A stretch of DNA of 64,000 bases from Thalassospiraceae bacterium LMO-SO8 (GCA_031655335.1 CP134226.1:1178001-1242000), one strand, 5' to 3'. Numbered from the stretch's first letter, positions 17,179 through 26,074 are shown. Numbers and translations: made by a program. Notes: a model not told the origin generated them from the letters alone.

Positions 17179-18294
17179 TTAGAACTTAACCTGAGCACCG
17201 ACCAGGAAGGTCACGATGCTGTCGAGGGCCGTCGTCGTACCGTCGACGTCCCACCACATCACGTTGCCGTAGATGTTCGTGCCGGCAGCTTTGATCTGCT
17301 GGTTGACGCCGAAGCCGAAGGCCTGACCGTCGATGCCGTCACCGGCGAGATCAGAGGTGCCTTCGAAGTGGACACCAACACCGGTGGCACCCAGCGAGTT
17401 CATGTTCGCCGTGTAGCCGACGGTGGCGGCATAGACCTTGTGGTCCTTGCCGGTGTCCTGATCGGCCGAGCCGTACAGACCGGTCAGGGAGATACCGCTG
17501 TCATGCTTCACGGAAGCGCCCAACTGCCATTGGCCACCCGCGCCGCCTTCACCCGAGAGGTTTTGATAGAAGGCACGACCGCGAACCTGGAGACCGCCCA
17601 TCTTGCCGTCATACAGACCACCAACGCCCCAAGCACCTTCGGGCTGCAGTTCGACCTGACCACGGAAACCGCTCATGGAGGGGGTTTCGTACTGGATGGA
17701 GTCGAGACGGCCACCGTCAAGGGTGGTGAACACGCTGCGAATCTTGGTGGTGGACAGAGCAGCCGCCGTGTTGTCGTTGCGGAACAGCATGCCGCCGACG
17801 AGCAGGGAGGTGTCCATACCGGCGAAGGCGCCGGCAGCGTAGCCGAGGTCCAGGCCGTCGGACATGCCGTCGGAGATTTCCGACTGCTGACCCAGGGTCA
17901 GCTTACCGAACTGCTTGTGGGAGAAATAGACATTGGCCAGACGCTCGGAGAAGGAGCCGCCGCCAGCGGTTTCAGCCGTCTGGCTGATGGAACCCGGGTC
18001 GTTCGACTGCAATTCCACTTCCAGGCGGGCGCCGACGGAAACGGATTCGTTGACCTTGCCGGAAGCCTTCAGGCCGAAACGGGTGGAGCCGTTATCACCG
18101 TCCTGATGGCGGTAACCGGTTTCTTCACCGTCGTTGTAGAACATCATGTTGCGGTTGACCTGGCCGTAAACGGTAAGGTCGGTCGCATTGCCGTTCTTGA
18201 TCGAACCGGCTTCGGCGGTGGTGGCAACCGGGGCGGCGAACGCGAAAAGCGCAGCGCCGGCGGCACCAACCATAAGGGTCTTTTTGAGGTTCAT
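17179..18294 (-). CDS. Outer-membrane porin
   Basis: General diffusion porin, 371 residues: signal peptide MNLKKTLMVGAAGAALFAF with cleavage near AEA (about 28), then alternating beta strands rich in Gly and aromatic residues, and a terminal Phe (VGAQVKF), the outer-membrane assembly signal. Similar proteins are abundant in Rhodospirillales. ATG 18294 follows AGGAGC; the frame is open upstream, but the signal peptide fixes the start. A 424-bp upstream region suggests complex regulation. Codon choice looks more uniform and less GC-extreme than neighbours, as in highly expressed genes (impression only). Confidence 0.9.
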   Translation of the reverse strand: MNLKKTLMVGAAGAALFAFAAPVATTAEAGSIKNGNATDLTVYGQVNRNMMFYNDGEETGYRHQDGDNGSTRFGLKASGKVNESVSVGARLEVELQSNDPGSISQTAETAGGGSFSERLANVYFSHKQFGKLTLGQQSEISDGMSDGLDLGYAAGAFAGMDTSLLVGGMLFRNDNTAAALSTTKIRSVFTTLDGGRLDSIQYETPSMSGFRGQVELQPEGAWGVGGLYDGKMGGLQVRGRAFYQNLSGEGGAGGQWQLGASVKHDSGISLTGLYGSADQDTGKDHKVYAATVGYTANMNSLGATGVGVHFEGTSDLAGDGIDGQAFGFGVNQQIKAAGTNIYGNVMWWDVDGTTTALDSIVTFLVGAQVKF

Positions 18295-18718
18295 TCGTTT
18301 GCTCCTAAGATGAGATTCACTCTTACAAATCCACTTTGCCCTGGAACACTGTAGGACCACGCGTTGGCGATCCTGTTCAGGACGAGGGCAGTTTAGCGGC
18401 TCGTCCCTGTTTCAAAAGCAAAATCCGTCTCGACTGTAGATTTTTTGGAACAGTGTTGCGCGAATGCCACACATCGTTGAGGTTTGATGAAAATCAGGCG
18501 GTTGGGTGGAGGCGTTCCCGCATTCAGCCGCCACCGAATGGCTGCCGTTGCGTAAATGTCACGCCCCCTCACAAGCCCCCGAATCACCTCCCGAGACCAC
18601 CGCATACAGTGTCTCGGCATCCTGCTGTACGGTTGAACACGGCGGCGAACATGGATTAGATGGGGGACGTCGGGCCGATACCGGATCCCGCATCCACCCA
18701 CAAGCCGAAGGACGCCCC
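18295..18718. other. 424-bp intergenic region between porin and gor
   Basis: No convincing ORF. It holds the porin leader (AGGAGC at about 18302), a possible gor promoter (TTGAAC 18633-18638, 17 bp, TTAGAT 18656-18661) and a perfect 7-bp inverted repeat CCGAGAC / GTCTCGG (18591-18597, 18611-18617). I could not identify a good porin promoter on the minus strand. An unannotated small RNA is possible but not supported. Confidence 0.5.
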
Positions 18719-20101
18719 ATGCCGCAATACGACTATGACCTGATCACCATCGGCGGGGGCTCCGGCGGGGTCCGCGCCTCGCGCTTCGCCGCCGCGACCT
18801 ACGGCGTGAAGACCGCCGTGGTCGAAAACCTGCGCATCGGCGGCACCTGCGTCATGCGCGGCTGCGTGCCAAAGAAGCTTCTCGTCTACGCCGGCCATTT
18901 CGCCGAGGATTTCGAGGATGCGGCCGGTTACGGCTGGGATGTAGGCCCCCCCGCGTTCGACTGGCCACGGCTGATCGCCAACAAGAACAAGGAGTTGGAC
19001 CGCCTGGAAGGCGTCTATCACCGCCTGTTGCGCGACGCCGGGGTGGATGAGTTGACCGGCACGGGCCGCGTCATCGACCCCCATACGGTCGAGATCGCCG
19101 GCCCCGACGGCACCCGGACCTGCACGGCCAAGTACATCCTGATCGCCACTGGCGGCTGGCCGTCCCTGCCGAATGTTCCCGGCATCGAACACGCCATCAC
19201 CTCGAACGAGGCGCTCGACCTGGACCGCCTGCCCGGCAGCATCGCGATCGTCGGCGGCGGCTATATCGCCGTGGAATTCGCGGGCATCTTCAACGGCTTG
19301 GGCGCCGAGACCCATGTCATTATCCGGGCCGAGAACATCCTGCGCGGGTTCGATCCGGCGGTGCGCGACACCCTGCACGAGGAAATGGTCAAGAAAGGCG
19401 TCGCCATCCATCAGGAGACCATCGTCCAATCCATCGAGAAGACGGCATCGGGTTATTCCCTGCGTCTCAACGACGACGAGATCCTAGAGGTCGACGCCGT
19501 CATGTACGCCACCGGCCGCGCCCCCAACACCAAGGGCCTGGGTCTGGCCGAAGCCGGCGTCGCCCTGACCGCCAAGGGCGCGATCAAGGTCGACGACCAT
19601 TTCAAGACCAGCGTCGACAGCATCTATGCGCTCGGCGACGTCATCGACCGGGTGCAGCTGACGCCGGTGGCCCTGGCCGAAGGCATGGCCGTGGCCCATA
19701 CCCTGTTCGGCGGCAGGCCGACCACGGTCGACTACGCCAATATCCCGACCGCCGTGTTCTCGACCCCGCCCGTGGGCACCGTGGGCCTGACCGAGGACGA
19801 GGCCCGCAGGAACCACGACGTGGTCATCTTCCAGTCCCATTTCCGGCCCATGAAATACACCCTATCGGGCCGCGATGAGCGGACCATGATGAAGATGATC
19901 GTGGACAGGAAGACGGACCGTGTTCTGGGCTGTCACATGGTCGGCCTGGATGCGGCCGAGATGACCCAGGCGCTCGGCATCGCGCTCAAGGCCGGCGCGA
20001 CCAAGGCGCATTTCGACGCCACCATCGGCATCCATCCGACGGCGGCCGAGGAATGGGTGACCATGCGCACGCCCCTGCGCGAGGCGGAAGCCGCCGAGTA
20101 G
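18719..20101 (+). CDS. gor: Glutathione-disulfide reductase
   Basis: FAD/NADPH enzyme that regenerates glutathione. 460 residues: FAD-binding [10 protein letters not shown], redox disulfide in [15 protein letters not shown] (Cys44, Cys49), NAD(P)-binding [15 protein letters not shown], and the C-terminal His-Glu pair in [11 protein letters not shown]. This is the GR pattern, distinct from lipoamide dehydrogenase (CxNxGCxPSK). ATG 18719 starts just before the Rossmann fold; the longer upstream frame is unrelated. It has a candidate promoter of its own and a terminator at 20114. Confidence 0.94.
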   Translation: MPQYDYDLITIGGGSGGVRASRFAAATYGVKTAVVENLRIGGTCVMRGCVPKKLLVYAGHFAEDFEDAAGYGWDVGPPAFDWPRLIANKNKELDRLEGVYHRLLRDAGVDELTGTGRVIDPHTVEIAGPDGTRTCTAKYILIATGGWPSLPNVPGIEHAITSNEALDLDRLPGSIAIVGGGYIAVEFAGIFNGLGAETHVIIRAENILRGFDPAVRDTLHEEMVKKGVAIHQETIVQSIEKTASGYSLRLNDDEILEVDAVMYATGRAPNTKGLGLAEAGVALTAKGAIKVDDHFKTSVDSIYALGDVIDRVQLTPVALAEGMAVAHTLFGGRPTTVDYANIPTAVFSTPPVGTVGLTEDEARRNHDVVIFQSHFRPMKYTLSGRDERTMMKMIVDRKTDRVLGCHMVGLDAAEMTQALGIALKAGATKAHFDATIGIHPTAAEEWVTMRTPLREAEAAE

Positions 20102-20113
20102 CCGGCCCCCCGC

Positions 20114-20155
20114 AACGAAAAACCGCCGCCGAAATGCCCGGCGGCGGTTTTCGTT
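20114..20155. terminator. Bidirectional terminator between gor and the CoA transferase gene
   Basis: Long hairpin: AACGAAAAA-CCGCCGCC (20114-20130) pairs with GGCGGCGG-TTTTCGTT (20140-20155) with one bulged A. A-rich and T-rich feet on both sides make it usable in both directions. Confidence 0.88.
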
Positions 20156-20181
20156 ATGTATGTCTTTCCGGCAAGCCCGCG

Positions 20182-21375
20182 TCAGATGATTTCGCGCGCC
20201 CTGAGGTCGGCGATCTCGTCGGCGCTGAGCCCCAGATCGCCCAGGATGGCGTCCGTGTGCTCGCCCTTTTCCGGCGGGCGGACGACCAGCTTGGAATCGG
20301 TGCGGCTCATGCGGATCGGCTGCGACATCATCTTGGTGCGGCCGAAGCAGACCGTGTCGCATTCCTCCGCGATGCCCAGGTGCTTGACCTGTTCGTCGGC
20401 GAACATGCCCGCCATGTCGTAGATCGGGCCCGTGGGCACGCCCGCCTCGTTCAAGGCGTCGACCCAATCGGCGCTGGTCCGATCCTTGGTCTTTTCGGCG
20501 ATCAGGGCATTCAGGGCATGGCGGTTCTTGGACCGCTTCTCGGGCCCGTTGAAGCGCTCGTCCTCGCACCATTCCGGCGTGCCCAACACGTCGCACAGCC
20601 GCGCCCAAATGCGTTCCCCTGCGGCGGCGATGTTGATATGGCCGTCCTTGGTCGGGAACACGCCCGTGGGAATCGAGGTCGGATGGTCATTGCCGGCCTG
20701 GCCGGGCACCTCGCCCTCCATGAGATAGCGGGCACCCTGGAAATCGAGCATGAAGGCCATGGCCTGCAACAGCGACGAGGTCACCCACTGGCCCTTGCCG
20801 GATTTCTCGCGCTCGATGATCGCGATCAGCACGCCCATGGCGCAGAACAGCCCGCCGGTCAGGTCGGCGATGGGAATGCCGACGCGCATGGGGCCGCGGC
20901 CCGGCTCGCCGGTGATCGACATCAGCCCGCCCATGCCCTGGGCGATCTGATCGAAGCCGGGACGCTTGTCATAGGGGCCGTCCTGGCCGAAGCCGGAGAT
21001 CGAGCCCAGGATGATGCGCGGATTGACGGCCTTGAGGGCCTCGTAGCCGATGCCGAGCTTGTCCTTCACGTCGGGGCGGAAGTTCTCGATCACCACGTCG
21101 GCGCCCTCGACCAGGCGGAGGAACAGCTTGCGCCCTTCCTCTTCCTTGAGGTTGAGGGTCAGGGACCGCTTGTTGCGCTGCAGGTTCTGGAAATCGGCCG
21201 TGTGGCGCTTGGCGCCCAGGGTACCGTCGGGTTCGATGCTTTCGGGCAATTCGACCTTGATGACGTCGGCGCCCCAGTCCGCGAGCTGACGGACGCAGGT
21301 GGGCCCCGATCGGACGCGGGTCAGGTCGAGAACCTTGATGTGGTCGAGCGCGGTCGACGCGGCGGTATGTACCAT
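20182..21375 (-). CDS. CaiB/BaiF family III CoA transferase
   Basis: Moves CoA between carboxylic acids (or racemises 2-methylacyl-CoA). 397 residues. Family motifs: VLDLTRVRSGPTCVRQLADWGADVIKVE at the N-terminus (residues 15-42), NKRSLTLNLK and PGFDQIAQGMGG. By eye, the position of the catalytic Asp (formyl-CoA transferase D169, Asp or Glu in many relatives) is Gln here, in VTSSLLQAMAFMLDFQ. A subgroup with SLLQA seems to exist, so this may be a subfamily trait. ATG 21375 has GAGAGG six bases upstream. A GntR-like palindrome lies 50 bp ahead. Confidence 0.88.
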   Translation of the reverse strand: MVHTAASTALDHIKVLDLTRVRSGPTCVRQLADWGADVIKVELPESIEPDGTLGAKRHTADFQNLQRNKRSLTLNLKEEEGRKLFLRLVEGADVVIENFRPDVKDKLGIGYEALKAVNPRIILGSISGFGQDGPYDKRPGFDQIAQGMGGLMSITGEPGRGPMRVGIPIADLTGGLFCAMGVLIAIIEREKSGKGQWVTSSLLQAMAFMLDFQGARYLMEGEVPGQAGNDHPTSIPTGVFPTKDGHINIAAAGERIWARLCDVLGTPEWCEDERFNGPEKRSKNRHALNALIAEKTKDRTSADWVDALNEAGVPTGPIYDMAGMFADEQVKHLGIAEECDTVCFGRTKMMSQPIRMSRTDSKLVVRPPEKGEHTDAILGDLGLSADEIADLRAREII

Positions 21376-21424
21376 GTGTTTCCTCTCCAAAGGCGGCGTG
21401 GCCCGGTTCTTTATCGCCCAGGCC

Positions 21425-21434
21425 TTGTATACAA
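21425..21434. promoter_or_regulatory. GntR-type palindrome upstream of the CoA transferase gene
   Basis: TTGTATACAA is a perfect 10-bp palindrome fitting the TNGTNNNACNA pattern known for FadR/FCD-type GntR regulators. It overlaps a possible -10 (TATACA on the minus strand). No GntR gene is in the window. Confidence 0.5.
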
Positions 21435-21499
21435 TTTCGATCTGTCGTTATCGGAATTTCCGGGGCCCAGGTCAATCGCCGCGCGGCCCTGCCGCCGCG

Positions 21500-22771
21500 T
21501 CAGCCGCCCTTGTTGGCTTCCCCCTCGCCCTCGTCACCCGGGTCCGCGTCCAGCCCGCGGGGATCGATGGTGATGACTTCGGGCGAGGCGCGGGGCACAT
21601 GCACGAAATCCTCCTTGTTCTCGGGCAAGACGCCGGCGCGGCGCTGCATCCGATAGAAGGCGAAGCCGGCGGTCAGGAAATGGATCGCCGCCGAATAGGC
21701 GAAGAAGGAATTGGGACCCGCTACCTCGACCACCGCCGATGCCAGCATCGGCCCGACGACGGCGCCGACGGAAAACACCAGGATCAGGGTCGAGGCGATT
21801 TCGACAAAGTCCTCGGGTTCGGCCTGGTCGTTGGCATGGGCAATGGCGATGGCATAAAGAGCGAAGGTAAAACCGCCGTAAACGAAGGCGAACGCGTACA
21901 TGGCCGCGCGCGACAGATCGCCGAACGCCATCAAGGCGAGGGCGCTGATACCGCCGCCGACGCAGATCACGATGATCACCCAGCGCCGGTCGATCAGATC
22001 CGACCACCGCCCGAGCGGCCATTGGAAGACCGCGCCGCCGATGATCAGCAGGCTCATGAACAGGGACAGTTCCGCGACCGACGTCAGGGCGCTTTGCGCG
22101 AACAGGGGTACAATGGTCCATACCGCGCCGTTGACCAGCCCGACGGTCAGGCAGGCGATCACGCCGACGGGGGAAATAGCATAGACGCGAGGGATGCGGA
22201 TGCGCACCTGCTGCAACGGCTGCGGCGCCGTGGTGCGCGTCAGCGCCACCGGCACCAGGGCGATGGAGACCAGCACGGAGGCGACCACGAACAGCTCGAA
22301 CCCGGCGGGGTCGTACAGGTTCAGCAGAACCTGGCCGACGGTCACGGCCCCCAGGTTGACGATCTGATAGAAGGACAGGATGCGCCCGCGGTGTTCCTTG
22401 CCGGCACGCTCGTTGATCCAGCTTTCCATGACCATGTAGAGCCCGCACAGACAGGCCCCGGTGATGAAGCGCAACCCCCACCAGGAGACCGGATCGACCC
22501 AAACGACGTGCATGAGCTGCGCCGCCGAGGCGACCGTGCCGAACACGGTGAAGGAGCGAATGTGCCCGACCCGCGCGACGACGCGGGGAGCGAAGAAGCA
22601 GGACAGGATGTAGCCCATGTAGAAGGCAGCCCCCATGACGCCGATGGCGAAGGGGGAAAAGCCCTCGATGCCCGCGCGCACGGGCAGCAGGGTGCCCTGA
22701 AGCCCGTTGCCGGCCAGCAGGATGCCGAAACTGAGGAACAGGGCGGCGACGGGGATCAGAATGGCGACCAT
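21500..22771 (-). CDS. MFS transporter
   Basis: 423 residues with 12 predicted membrane segments, YcaD/YfkF-like by feel: starts MVAILIPVAALFLSFGILLAGNG, loop GYILSCFFAPRVVARVGHIR and ESWINERAGKEHRGRILSFYQ between helices 4 and 5. The C-terminus is an acidic, Gly-rich cytoplasmic tail (about 395-423, DPGDEGEGEANKGG). The substrate is unknown. It lies upstream of the CoA transferase gene on the same strand, with 124 bp including the palindrome between them, so coupling is possible but not clear. Confidence 0.85.
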   Translation of the reverse strand: MVAILIPVAALFLSFGILLAGNGLQGTLLPVRAGIEGFSPFAIGVMGAAFYMGYILSCFFAPRVVARVGHIRSFTVFGTVASAAQLMHVVWVDPVSWWGLRFITGACLCGLYMVMESWINERAGKEHRGRILSFYQIVNLGAVTVGQVLLNLYDPAGFELFVVASVLVSIALVPVALTRTTAPQPLQQVRIRIPRVYAISPVGVIACLTVGLVNGAVWTIVPLFAQSALTSVAELSLFMSLLIIGGAVFQWPLGRWSDLIDRRWVIIVICVGGGISALALMAFGDLSRAAMYAFAFVYGGFTFALYAIAIAHANDQAEPEDFVEIASTLILVFSVGAVVGPMLASAVVEVAGPNSFFAYSAAIHFLTAGFAFYRMQRRAGVLPENKEDFVHVPRASPEVITIDPRGLDADPGDEGEGEANKGG

Positions 22772-22864
22772 GTCGTTTCTTCCGTTTCCTTGTGCCTGAG
22801 GGAACCCGCGGGAGCCTCCAGCGACGATCAGGCCGCACCCGCATACGATCTTTCGAGGCGGCGA

Positions 22865-23227
22865 TCAGCCGTTGAAGGGGCTGCCGACACCACCGGCCAA
22901 TATAATGCCCAGGACGATCATCCCCGTGCCGACCCATTGCGTCGCGGAAAGATGTTCACCGAACAAGAACACACCGGCAAGCGGCACCAGGATGAAGCCC
23001 AGCGCAATGAACGGATAGGCCGTGGACAGGGGCATTGTGCGCAGCAACGTCACCCAGATGAACGTGGCGACGCCGTAGATTGCAAAAGCGCCGAGCAGCC
23101 ATTTATTCGTGAACGACTGGAAAATGCTGTCCAGGCCGGCGCCCGAAAGAGCCGCCTTTTTGAAGCAGATCTGCCCGGCAACGATCATCAGCAGGAAACC
23201 GGCGAGCTTGAGATAGGCCATCATCAT
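22865..23227 (-). CDS. Small EamA/SMR-type four-helix membrane protein
   Basis: 120 residues, four hydrophobic helices: AYLKLAGFLLMIVAGQICFK, WLLGAFAIYGVATFIWVTLL, STAYPFIALGFILVPLAGVFLF and GTGMIVLGIILAGG. The motif PLSTAYPFIALGFILVPLAG is like ArnE/ArnF and related lipid-linked sugar flippase subunits. The start overlaps the stop of the upstream glycosyltransferase gene by four bases (ATGA), with GAGGA upstream. It probably works with that enzyme in exporting or presenting a polyprenyl-phosphate sugar. SMR drug exporters are the main alternative. Three consecutive ATG codons (23227, 23224, 23221) leave the exact start open. Confidence 0.75.
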   Translation of the reverse strand: MMMAYLKLAGFLLMIVAGQICFKKAALSGAGLDSIFQSFTNKWLLGAFAIYGVATFIWVTLLRTMPLSTAYPFIALGFILVPLAGVFLFGEHLSATQWVGTGMIVLGIILAGGVGSPFNG

Positions 23228-24618
23228 TGTTTCCTCATTCGGCGCAGGCGGTCCACGCCATGCGTGACCAAGTGAACGATGACTGTGGCGCCGCTGAGCG
23301 CGAACACGGCGATTAGAGGCTCGTTGTAGCGAACCACGTTGACGGACACAAACGCGTAAAGCCCCAACATGAAATAGGGCGGCAGGCAAAACACCAGGAA
23401 CGGGCCCGCACGGCCGCGGCGGGCAAGGATCCAGACACAGGCCGGCAAAAGGATGAACCCGACCAGGCTGGCGTAGTTGCCGACCCATTGGCCGCGCAAG
23501 GCAAGCGATATCGTGACCGCCAGATGCTTGCCCAGATCGCGCCACACGTATTCCCTCAGCAGATAACCGAGCGGATTGTCCTGTGCCCCGGAAGCGGCCC
23601 GCACATCGAGAAAGAACTGGCCGCGCCCCATCATGTAGAAGGAGTCCGGATGGTACCAGGACAGCCGCCGGACCTGTTCTTCGGAAAACAGCGCCGTCGC
23701 CAGATTGTCCCCGAAATCAGGCAACCAGTAGATCAAGCTGATCGCCCATTCCCGCCATGTCATAAGATTATAGGGCAACCGTTCAATCAGCACTTTTGGG
23801 CCGTATCCGCCGCTGATGCCGGCAAGATCGAAGCCGACATAGTTCCTGATCCACCAGGGCGCCAGGATCGCGGCCGCCCCGGCGGCGAAGCACGCGGCGG
23901 CGGCGGCGGCGTCAGTCCACGCCCGGCCGCGCCCAAAGCGCCACCACAGAACGATCACCGGCACCATGAAGTAAAGAAGGTACACATAGGAGGCCCGCGT
24001 GAGCGCCGCGCCGGCGAGCGCCGCGCCGGCCAAGACGGCATCGCGCCGCGCGGGGGCCGGGTCGGACAGGAGCCGGGCCAGCATCCAGGCGAACAGCGCG
24101 ACAAAGAAGAAGGTCGGGATTTCCGTCAGGATCAGCCCGGCGTAATGGGTAAAACACTTGGTCGCCAGCACGATCGCCAGCGTCAGCCAGGCGATGCTTG
24201 CATCCCCGGCAAGCCGGCGCGCGGCCAGGAAGACAAAAAACACCGTGAACGCGGCGAGGACGGCTTGAACAACGAACAACGCCGTCAATCCGCTGAGGTC
24301 GCAGACGGCGCCGTCCCGGGAGACGCATGTCAGAGCCCGCGCGAGGTCCGCGTCGAAAAATGCCAGCACGCCGGCAAACATTGGGTAGACCGGGCCGAAA
24401 AACGTTCCCAGGATTTCATTCACCCGCCCCCAGTCCGTCGCCATGGCCTCGGCCAGCGACGCCGCCATGCCGGCGTACTGCATGGCGTCGGCGACCGGGC
24501 GGGTATAGGGGGGAGCCAAGGTCTGAAACAGGGCGGCGGTCAGGCAGACGGCGAGTGCCAGGGCCGCCTGGGCGCGGTCCTGATGCAACAAGCGGGCATA
24601 TGCCGAAACGGTTTGCAC
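23224..24618 (-). CDS. Membrane glycosyltransferase (GT39/ArnT-like fold)
   Basis: Polytopic protein of about 464 residues and 10-12 helices. After the first helix comes an acidic loop PVADAMQYAGMA, then LTEIPTFFFVALFAWML and ALTRASYVYLLYFMVP, the layout of polyprenyl-phosphate-sugar-dependent glycosyltransferases (PMT_2/GT39). The open frame extends far upstream because of GC bias. I chose GTG 24618, which follows AAGG at a usable distance; GTG 24627 and downstream ATG 24483 are alternatives. The gene is divergent from the redox/oxygenase fusion and overlaps the four-helix flippase-like gene by ATGA. The acceptor (lipid or protein) is unknown. Confidence 0.75.
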   Translation of the reverse strand: MQTVSAYARLLHQDRAQAALALAVCLTAALFQTLAPPYTRPVADAMQYAGMAASLAEAMATDWGRVNEILGTFFGPVYPMFAGVLAFFDADLARALTCVSRDGAVCDLSGLTALFVVQAVLAAFTVFFVFLAARRLAGDASIAWLTLAIVLATKCFTHYAGLILTEIPTFFFVALFAWMLARLLSDPAPARRDAVLAGAALAGAALTRASYVYLLYFMVPVIVLWWRFGRGRAWTDAAAAAACFAAGAAAILAPWWIRNYVGFDLAGISGGYGPKVLIERLPYNLMTWREWAISLIYWLPDFGDNLATALFSEEQVRRLSWYHPDSFYMMGRGQFFLDVRAASGAQDNPLGYLLREYVWRDLGKHLAVTISLALRGQWVGNYASLVGFILLPACVWILARRGRAGPFLVFCLPPYFMLGLYAFVSVNVVRYNEPLIAVFALSGATVIVHLVTHGVDRLRRMRKQ

Positions 24619-24687
24619 GTCGATCACCTTGGGTTGTCCGGGACGGCCGATCCGGCCCGCGCGACTTGTATTCACCCGGCAAGAACG

Positions 24688-25836
24688 ATGCAACCGGCCG
24701 GCACGCAAGCGAATGTTGTCGAACACCGTTTCTTCGCTATCATTGCCGCCGCACGCCGCACAAGGGAGGATATCCACATCAAAGCAGCACCCACCCTGTT
24801 CGACCCCCCTGCCCGCCCGCGATATGCGCCGGGGGATCACACACCCCTGTTCGCCTGCCGCGATTCCGACGGCCGGACCTTCGAATTCTATTCCGCCGTC
24901 ACCGGCGCGCCGACGATCCTGCTGTTCGCCGGCGGCCAGGGCCTTGCGGACATGACGGCGGGCGGGCTCGACCCGGCCGCCCTTGCCGCCGGCGGCGCCC
25001 AGGTCGTGACCCTGGTGCCCGGCGACACCACCGTGGCGGCGGCGCAAAAGGAAGCCTCCGGCTGGCCGCACCGGGTGATGGCCGACCCCGGGTCCGAGAT
25101 CACCAATGGGTTCGCGGGGCTGTCCGGCGTCGCGGCGCCGGCGGTTTATGTGCTCGACCCCAATCAGCGCCTGATCGGCGTGCGCGGGCTCGGCGGCGGG
25201 GCCGGGGGCCTGGAGGGCTGGCTCGCCGAGATGCTGGCCCAGGCGCGGCACGGCCGCGACCAGGCCGTGGTCCAGCGCGCGGCCCCGGCGCTGCTTGTGC
25301 CCCGTGCGCTGGAACCCGAGGACTGCGCCTGGCTGATCGGCCTGTGGCACAACGGGGAGCGCGACGATGGCACGGTCGCCGTGGGATCGTCGGCCGGCGG
25401 CGGCGTGCAGGTGGTGCCGACGACCAAGCGGCGCGAGGACTATTACATGCATGACAAGGCGCTGGAGCAGAAACTGCTGAACCGGCTGATGCCGCGCCTG
25501 GTGCCTGAGATATCCAAGGCCTTCCATTTCGAGGGCTATACGGTCGAGACCTTCAAGATCGGCTGTTACAAGGCCGAGAAGGCGGGCTTCTTCACGGTCC
25601 ACCGCGACGACACCAGCCCGGCGACCAAACACCGCAAGTTCGCCGTGACGCTCAACCTGAACACGGGCGACTACGAAGGCGGCGATTTGCGCTTTCCCGA
25701 ATACGGGCCGGAACTGTACCGCCCGGAAAAAGGGGCTGCGGTCGTGTTCTCCTGCTCCCTGCTGCACGAGGTCCTGCCCGTGACCAAGGGCCACCGCTTC
25801 GTGCTGCTGACCTTCCTGAACGTGCCGGTGCAATAA
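24688..25836 (+). CDS. Peroxiredoxin-like domain fused to 2OG-Fe(II) prolyl-hydroxylase-like domain
   Basis: The N-terminal ~170 residues resemble an AhpC/TSA thioredoxin fold (YAPGDHTPLFACRDSDGRTF, APTILLFAGGQG, AAPAVYVLDPNQRLIGV) but I see no resolving cysteine pair. The C-terminal ~190 residues are a 2OG-Fe(II) dioxygenase: HRDD (His and Asp ligands), NTGDYEGGDLRFPEYG, LLHEVLPV (second His) and an Arg in GHRFVLL for 2-oxoglutarate, like PiuC/P4H. The start is uncertain: ATG 24688 (382 aa) has no ribosome site, while GGGAGGA at 24764-24770 sits eight bases before an ATC codon at 24778, where the conserved part begins. Confidence 0.8.
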   Translation: MQPAGTQANVVEHRFFAIIAAARRTREDIHIKAAPTLFDPPARPRYAPGDHTPLFACRDSDGRTFEFYSAVTGAPTILLFAGGQGLADMTAGGLDPAALAAGGAQVVTLVPGDTTVAAAQKEASGWPHRVMADPGSEITNGFAGLSGVAAPAVYVLDPNQRLIGVRGLGGGAGGLEGWLAEMLAQARHGRDQAVVQRAAPALLVPRALEPEDCAWLIGLWHNGERDDGTVAVGSSAGGGVQVVPTTKRREDYYMHDKALEQKLLNRLMPRLVPEISKAFHFEGYTVETFKIGCYKAEKAGFFTVHRDDTSPATKHRKFAVTLNLNTGDYEGGDLRFPEYGPELYRPEKGAAVVFSCSLLHEVLPVTKGHRFVLLTFLNVPVQ

Positions 25837-25926
25837 CCACGGCCCGATCACGCATCGGCGAGGCCCGCCCGGAAGCGGACCTTTTTCTGGGAAGTTGTCG
25901 ATAGTTTTCGGGGGAAAACGGGGAAA

Positions 25927-26003
25927 TGGCGCGCCCGGGAAGATTCGAACTCCCAACCTCCTGATCCGTAGTCAGACGCTCTATCCAGTTGAGCTACGGG
26001 CGC
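25927..26003 (-). tRNA. tRNA-Arg (anticodon ACG)
   Basis: 77 nt with encoded CCA. The acceptor stem GCGCCCG pairs with CGGGCGC, the D arm has AGCTCAACTGGATAGAGC, the anticodon loop CTACGGA reads ACG (inosine-modified, decodes CGN), and the T arm has GGGAGTTCGAATCTTCC. Confidence 0.97.
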
Positions 26004-26045
26004 TTGTGACTGGGCCCCGAGGGGCCCCCGCCAGGAAGGAGCCGG

Positions 26046-26074
26046 ACACTACTCCAGCACTTCTCCGTTTGCAA
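26046..26074 (-). promoter_or_regulatory. Putative tRNA-Arg promoter
   Basis: On the minus strand TTGCAA (26074-26069), 17 bp, TAGTGT (26051-26046), about 43 bp before the tRNA 5' end. Confidence 0.55.

Noticed and set aside
21299-23275. Long forward ORF (658 codons) across MFS and small transporter genes
   Set aside because: Shadow of the minus-strand MFS protein; very Arg/Gln/His-rich without motifs.
24619-25956. Upstream extension of the glycosyltransferase ORF to 910 codons
   Set aside because: The extra N-terminus runs antisense to the 2OG oxygenase gene and through the tRNA-Arg region; low-complexity shadow.
11028-26003. Integration sites at tRNA genes (genomic island)
   Set aside because: No integrase, no direct repeat of either tRNA 3' end and no mobility genes nearby; neighbouring genes look native.
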